64,000 nt of DNA from an uncultured Spartobacteria bacterium (lineage in GTDB: Bacteria > Verrucomicrobiota > Verrucomicrobiia > Chthoniobacterales > Chthoniobacteraceae), in contig CAIURC010000063.1 of NCBI GenBank assembly GCA_903901425.1, positions 1 through 64,000 of the forward strand. The letters run 5' to 3'. The position numbers and the translations under genes were made by a program. The notes below the pieces were generated by a model, which saw only the letters and a program-made list of their open reading frames with translations, ran no database searches and was not told the origin of the DNA. Position 1 is the stretch's first letter; every line of letters starts with the position of its first letter. Below, piece after piece: positions 60,408-64,000 of the stretch.

Positions 60408-60427
60408 AGACCGGTCCCGTCCGGTCT
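60408..60427 (+). terminator. Hairpin after nagB
   Basis: AGACCGG (60408-60414) and CCGGTCT (60421-60427) form a seven-base-pair stem with loop TCCCGT about 20 bases after the nagB stop. No T-tract follows, so it may be a weak or factor-assisted terminator, or an RNA-stabilising structure. Confidence 0.4.
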
Positions 60428-60556
60428 GATCCGGGGGCCGGAGGGGTTCTGGAGCCAGCGGGGTCGGGGTTTCGTGCCAGAGCCCAACCGGGGTGCTTCC
60501 GGGGATTGCAGCCCGGGCTGTGGCCGTTTAAAAGGGAGGGGTTCGAATTCAGACAA

Positions 60557-61438
60557 ATGACCCCCACCCCATCGGCCATGGAGTATCCGCAGGATGCGGG
60601 AACGGCGTCCCTGCTCGGGGCGCTCCGTGGCAAGGTGGATGCGAATCCCTCAGACGTTGCGGCTTTGGAGACGTTGCGGGATGCGCTCCGGCAACTGGGT
60701 TTGAGGGATGAGGCCGTGGAACTGTCTTACCGCCTGGCCGAGGGGTACGCCGGGCGCGGAGAGTTTTCATTGGCGTTGCTGGAGTACGAGGCGCTTTTGC
60801 GGAGTGAACCGGCGGATTCGCGGGTTCTGGAGGCCCTCGCTGGTGTCGAGCGCCGGATGGACCGGGGCCGTTCCGGGAGGGAATCCATCCGGATGGATTT
60901 TGAGGGTGTTCTGGAACCGGACGTCCAGGCTGGAGCCGGCCCGGAAAACGGCGAGGATCCGGCGGATACGGAGTTGGCCGCCTTTCTGATCCGGAGCCAT
61001 CTTGCGCCGGAACTGGTGGTGAAAAAGGTGCTTTCGGACATCCACCGCACCCGCCGGAAGCCAGCCGGATGGCGGACACCAGTGTCCCTGGTTTTGGAGG
61101 TGGCAACGGCGGTGGACTTGGACAGGGAAGAGGTTTTGGTTCGGATGCTGGACCGGACCCAGATGGCATACGTGCCACTTTCGGAGTACGAGGTGGACCG
61201 GAGTGCGGCGCGTTTGATTCCTGAGGAGCTTGCGGTGGGAGGTTTGATGGTGGCGTTTGACCGGATGAGCACCACGGTTTTGGCGGCGGTGTCGAATCCG
61301 TTTGACCGAGTCCGGATGGAGCGGGCGGAGGCGGCGTTGGGGTGCGATGTCCAGTGGTATCTGGCCTCGCCGGAGTCTGTGATCCGGGTGCTGGGAGAGG
61401 TGTACCGGCTTCCCGCAGGGGGAGGTGGGCCGGCATGA
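60557..61438 (+). CDS. TPR-like protein with GspE/PilB N-terminal (MshEN-type) domain
   Basis: The approximately 293-residue protein has two tetratricopeptide-like helical pairs in the first third (SDVAALETLRDALRQLGLRDEAVELSYRLAEGYAGRGEFSLALLEYEALL, about residues 28-85). Its C-terminal half (about 165-290) is like the N-terminal domain of type II secretion/type IV pilus ATPases (ATAVDLDREEVLVRML; RLIPEELA; MSTTVLAAVSNPFD). It lacks any ATPase core. It overlaps the following complete ATPase gene by four bases, so it probably interacts with it. MshEN-type domains can bind cyclic di-GMP, but key residues were not verified. ATG 60557 has no good ribosome-binding site; an ATG at 60578 is possible. 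Confidence 0.65.
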   Translation: MTPTPSAMEYPQDAGTASLLGALRGKVDANPSDVAALETLRDALRQLGLRDEAVELSYRLAEGYAGRGEFSLALLEYEALLRSEPADSRVLEALAGVERRMDRGRSGRESIRMDFEGVLEPDVQAGAGPENGEDPADTELAAFLIRSHLAPELVVKKVLSDIHRTRRKPAGWRTPVSLVLEVATAVDLDREEVLVRMLDRTQMAYVPLSEYEVDRSAARLIPEELAVGGLMVAFDRMSTTVLAAVSNPFDRVRMERAEAALGCDVQWYLASPESVIRVLGEVYRLPAGGGGPA

Positions 61439-63159
61439 AAACTCGGAACCTTGGGGAACGGATTGCGCGGCACCTGGTGGGGAATGGGCTTCTGCCGGAA
61501 TCGCGCTTGCAGGAGCTTTTGGAGGAGCAGAAGCGGTCCGGGCAGAGTCTGACGCGGCTTTTGTCGGAGCGGGGGGGGGTGGCCGAGCTGGATTTGATGT
61601 TGGCGGTGGCCCGGTGTTTGGAGGTGCCGCCGGTGAACCTCTCCCGGATCCGGGTTTCGCCGGAGCTTCTGGCCTTGGTGCCCCGGGATTTTGCCCGGGC
61701 CAACCGGGTGGCTCCTGTGGCCCGGGTGGGGAAACGGCTGTTTGTGGCGATGGTGGACCCTCTCAACGTGGTGGCTCTGGATGAACTCCGGCAGATCACG
61801 CAGTTGGATGCGGTCCCGATGATTGCCACGGAACAGGCCGTCCGGGATGCTTGGGAGGGGGTTGTTTCGGCCAAGGCCTCCATGGAGGAAGCCATGCGCG
61901 CCGCCGGTGACGTGCTCGCGGTTGAAACCGGTCCCCAACCAGCGACTGCCTCACGGAGGGACGATCTGGATCTGGACTCAGCGCAGAATGCGGGCTCGGA
62001 CGCTCCTGTGGTCCGGATCGTGAATCTGATTCTGGGCCAGGCCCTCAAGGAAAAGGCGTCGGACATCCATCTTGAACCCTTCGAGGACCGGCTCAAGTTG
62101 CGGTACCGGGTGGACGGGAACCTGGTGGAAGCGAGTTCCCCTCCCAAGGCGTTGCAGTTGCCCATAGCGTCCCGCATCAAGATTCTGGCGGGATTGGACA
62201 TCTCCGAGAGGCGCCTGCCGCAGGACGGCCGGTTCAGGATGCGCGTGACGGGGCGGGAGGTGGATCTGCGCGTTTCGATTCTCCCCACGGTTTTCGGGGA
62301 GAAAATCGTGATCCGGCTTCTGGACCGGGCAAGTTTAAGCGGGAGCATTGACCAGTTGGGAATGGACGCAGCGACCCTGAGCGTTTTTCGGCGGGCGGTG
62401 GATGCGCCGCATGGGATGATTCTGATGACGGGCCCGACCGGTTCGGGCAAGACCACAACCCTGTACTCCGTCCTCAACGAGCTCAACCATCCCGAATACA
62501 ACATCGTCACCGTCGAGGATCCGGTCGAGTACCAGCTGGCCGGCGTCAATCAGGTGGCTGCCAACCCCGGGATCGGGCTCGGGTTCGCCGATGCGCTCCG
62601 GTCCATCCTCCGGCAGGACCCTGACATCGTCATGATCGGTGAAATCCGGGACCGTGAAACAGCCGACATTGCGGTGAAGGCGGCGCTGACCGGACACCAG
62701 GTGTTATCCACCCTGCACACCAACGACGCTGCAGGCGCCATGACCCGACTCGATGACATGGGCATTGAGCCTTTCCTGATCGCGTCCTCGGTCATTCTGG
62801 CCTGCGCCCAAAGGTTGGTGCGCCGGGTGTGCCCCAACTGCAGGGAGGAAATCACCCCGGGTTCGGAGTTGCGCGAAAAACTTGGCCTGCTGCCTGAGGA
62901 CGGTTCGGTGTTCTTTCATGGCACTGGTTGTGCCCGATGCAAGGGAACGGGCTATGCCGGTCGGGCTGCCATTCTTGAGGTGTTGCCTGTGACAGAGGAA
63001 ATTCGCCGACTCATCATCCAGAGGGCATCTTCGGCAGTGATCAAGGAGGCGGCTGTCCACGGCGGAATGCGGACACTGCGCAGATCTGGTCTGGACAAGG
63101 CGGCGCAGGGGGTGACCAGTCTGGAGGAGGTTCTCCGGATCACCTCGGAGGATCATTAA
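61435..63159 (+). CDS. Type IV pilus assembly / type II secretion ATPase (PilB/GspE family)
   Basis: The 574-residue AAA-type hexameric ATPase drives pilus extension or secretion pseudopilus assembly. Its own MshEN-like N-terminal domain occupies about 1-150. The ATPase core follows, with Walker A GPTGSGKT (about 333-340), Asp box TVEDPVEYQLAGVNQ, Walker B DPDIVMIGEIRD and His box LSTLHTNDA. The four-cysteine zinc element near the end (CPNC and CARCKGTGY) is intact, typical of PilB/GspE rather than PilT retraction ATPases. It starts at ATG 61435, overlapping the previous stop, with GGGGGAGG upstream. No pilC or pilin genes are in the window. Confidence 0.93.
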   Translation: MKTRNLGERIARHLVGNGLLPESRLQELLEEQKRSGQSLTRLLSERGGVAELDLMLAVARCLEVPPVNLSRIRVSPELLALVPRDFARANRVAPVARVGKRLFVAMVDPLNVVALDELRQITQLDAVPMIATEQAVRDAWEGVVSAKASMEEAMRAAGDVLAVETGPQPATASRRDDLDLDSAQNAGSDAPVVRIVNLILGQALKEKASDIHLEPFEDRLKLRYRVDGNLVEASSPPKALQLPIASRIKILAGLDISERRLPQDGRFRMRVTGREVDLRVSILPTVFGEKIVIRLLDRASLSGSIDQLGMDAATLSVFRRAVDAPHGMILMTGPTGSGKTTTLYSVLNELNHPEYNIVTVEDPVEYQLAGVNQVAANPGIGLGFADALRSILRQDPDIVMIGEIRDRETADIAVKAALTGHQVLSTLHTNDAAGAMTRLDDMGIEPFLIASSVILACAQRLVRRVCPNCREEITPGSELREKLGLLPEDGSVFFHGTGCARCKGTGYAGRAAILEVLPVTEEIRRLIIQRASSAVIKEAAVHGGMRTLRRSGLDKAAQGVTSLEEVLRITSEDH

Positions 63160-63164
63160 GGCCG

Positions 63165-64000
63165 ATGAACACGTTTGATCTCCGCGGTCCGCTGCAGCTG
63201 CCTTTTTTCCTCAAGGGTGAGCCGGGCGAGCTTTTGAAGCAGACGCGGTCTCGCTGTCCGGTATGCGAGATTGGATTGCCAGCGGAAGTCTGGCGGGCGC
63301 GCAACCAAGTCTGGTTGCGGCGGCGTTGTCCCGAACATGGGGAACAGACCACCTGCATTGCCTCCGATGCCCGGTTTTACTGGGTGTCGCGGGGGAGCAG
63401 CAGCGGGGACTGCTGTGGCGGCAGCGCCTGCAGGGCTTCTGACGGCGGTGTGGCGGGTGTTCTTGGGGGAAATGCGGGGCTGGCCGGAGGCGACATGGAC
63501 CGGCTTTCCACCTGTGTGGCTCTGATTGAGGTGGTCAACTCCTGCAACCTCGCCTGCCCCACGTGTTACGCCGATTCTCCTGCCGGAGCGGGACGCGTGG
63601 ATGCGGTGCCAGTTGAAGAGTTGAAAACCCGGATTTCCGGGGTTCTGGAGCGAAAGGGCGAGATTGATATCCTGCAGTTATCCGGAGGCGAACCCACGTT
63701 GCACCCGGACCTTTCTGAGCTGCTGGACTGGCTGCGCGGCGAGTCCCGGATCAAATACGTTTTATTGAACACCAATGGGGTCCGGTTGGCGCGCGAGCCT
63801 GGTTTTGCGGAGCGTTTGATCCAATCCACCGAGCCGGGCCGTTTCCAGATCTACCTCCAGTACGATGGACCTCAGGAAGCGGGCCAGCGCACACTCCGGG
63901 GCGCAGACTTGCGCAGCCTCCGGGAAGGCTGTCTGGATGTCTGCGAACGACTCGGGATCCCGGTGACCCTGGCGATGACGGTGACCCGGGAGAATCTGGG
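63165..64000 (+). CDS. Radical SAM protein resembling Tes/MJ0619-type family, truncated by window end
   Basis: About 278 residues are visible and the frame runs off the end. The N-terminus has a zinc-knuckle-like CPVCEIGLPAEVW and RRCPEHGE, as in Tes (tetraether lipid synthase) and MJ0619-like pterin methyltransferase relatives. The radical SAM cluster motif is CNLACPTC, preceded by IEVVNSCN, and the GGE motif is LQLSGGEPTLHPDL. In those relatives a third cysteine-rich motif of the CPYDCGLC type lies between the two; here that region is GDCCGGSACR followed by a Gly-rich stretch, so it differs. The chemistry is probably radical-based methylation or C-C coupling on a lipid or cofactor; the substrate is unknown. 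It starts six bases after the PilB-type gene. Confidence 0.75.
   Translation, partial: MNTFDLRGPLQLPFFLKGEPGELLKQTRSRCPVCEIGLPAEVWRARNQVWLRRRCPEHGEQTTCIASDARFYWVSRGSSSGDCCGGSACRASDGGVAGVLGGNAGLAGGDMDRLSTCVALIEVVNSCNLACPTCYADSPAGAGRVDAVPVEELKTRISGVLERKGEIDILQLSGGEPTLHPDLSELLDWLRGESRIKYVLLNTNGVRLAREPGFAERLIQSTEPGRFQIYLQYDGPQEAGQRTLRGADLRSLREGCLDVCERLGIPVTLAMTVTRENL

Noticed and set aside
60534-60556. GGTTCGAATTC resembling a tRNA T-loop
   Set aside because: Flanking bases do not pair into a T-stem, and no anticodon or D-arm could be placed within about 80 bases.

Overview
The window is a gene-dense, high-GC bacterial chromosome segment with about 53 protein genes and no recognisable rRNA, tRNA, CRISPR array, insertion sequence or prophage. 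The gene content points to the PVC superphylum, most likely Verrucomicrobiota. It includes two PVC-type membrane-bound dehydrogenases with C-terminal cytochrome c modules, a DUF1592/DUF1588-type planctomycete cytochrome protein paired with a DUF1552 protein, a sigma factor resembling the Rhodopirellula/Verrucomicrobium family, an iduronate-sulfatase-like enzyme and a PAS-AraC regulator. This is inferred from family content; no rRNA marker is present to settle it.

Layout. 1-6013 (+): end of lipoyl synthase, a GT2 glycosyltransferase, CCA-adding enzyme, a fused siroheme-decarboxylase-like (AsnC-fold) protein, a stand-alone 5'-3' exonuclease and two unknown membrane proteins. 6088-8686 (-): M23 peptidase, undecaprenyl-diphosphatase, P-II protein and a small unknown. 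8865-14229 (+): MBL-fold hydrolase, a 9-nt repeat array, DnaE and a small conserved protein. 14337-22610 (-): sulfatase, then a compact run made of a TPR-glycosyltransferase, a secreted protein, an ECF sigma, a ZAS anti-sigma, an ABC ATPase and a permease. 22752-30835 (+): two PVC dehydrogenases flanking an SpmA/SpmB-like fusion and a glycosyltransferase. 30853-37157 (-): sigma factor, membrane anti-sigma-like protein, DUF1592, DUF1552 and SGNH hydrolase. 37301-45386 (-): an inverted-topology class III nucleotidyl cyclase, a YHYH-PEBP fusion, and a five-gene sugar-phosphate operon (SIS, ROK, PfkB, deoxyhypusine-synthase-like, HAD) divergent from a PAS-AraC regulator. 46323-49634 (-): an exported protein, a lipoprotein and Xaa-Pro aminopeptidase. 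49853-51848 (+): an Rcp1-like response regulator and a C39-like protease, with tandem repeats. 51888-57111 (-): an RND efflux pump with an AraC regulator. 57231-60387 (+): an amino-sugar module (ROK, PIG-L deacetylase, NagB). 60557-64000 (+): a type IV pilus/type II secretion ATPase pair and a truncated Tes/MJ0619-like radical SAM protein.

The strongest candidates for undescribed biology are the five-gene coupled operon at 40903-45386, the cyclase at 37301-39121, and a recurring pattern of short tandem repeats (9-18 nt units) placed on or just beside stop and start codons. Many neighbouring genes overlap by 4 nt (ATGA/GTGA), so translational coupling is common here.
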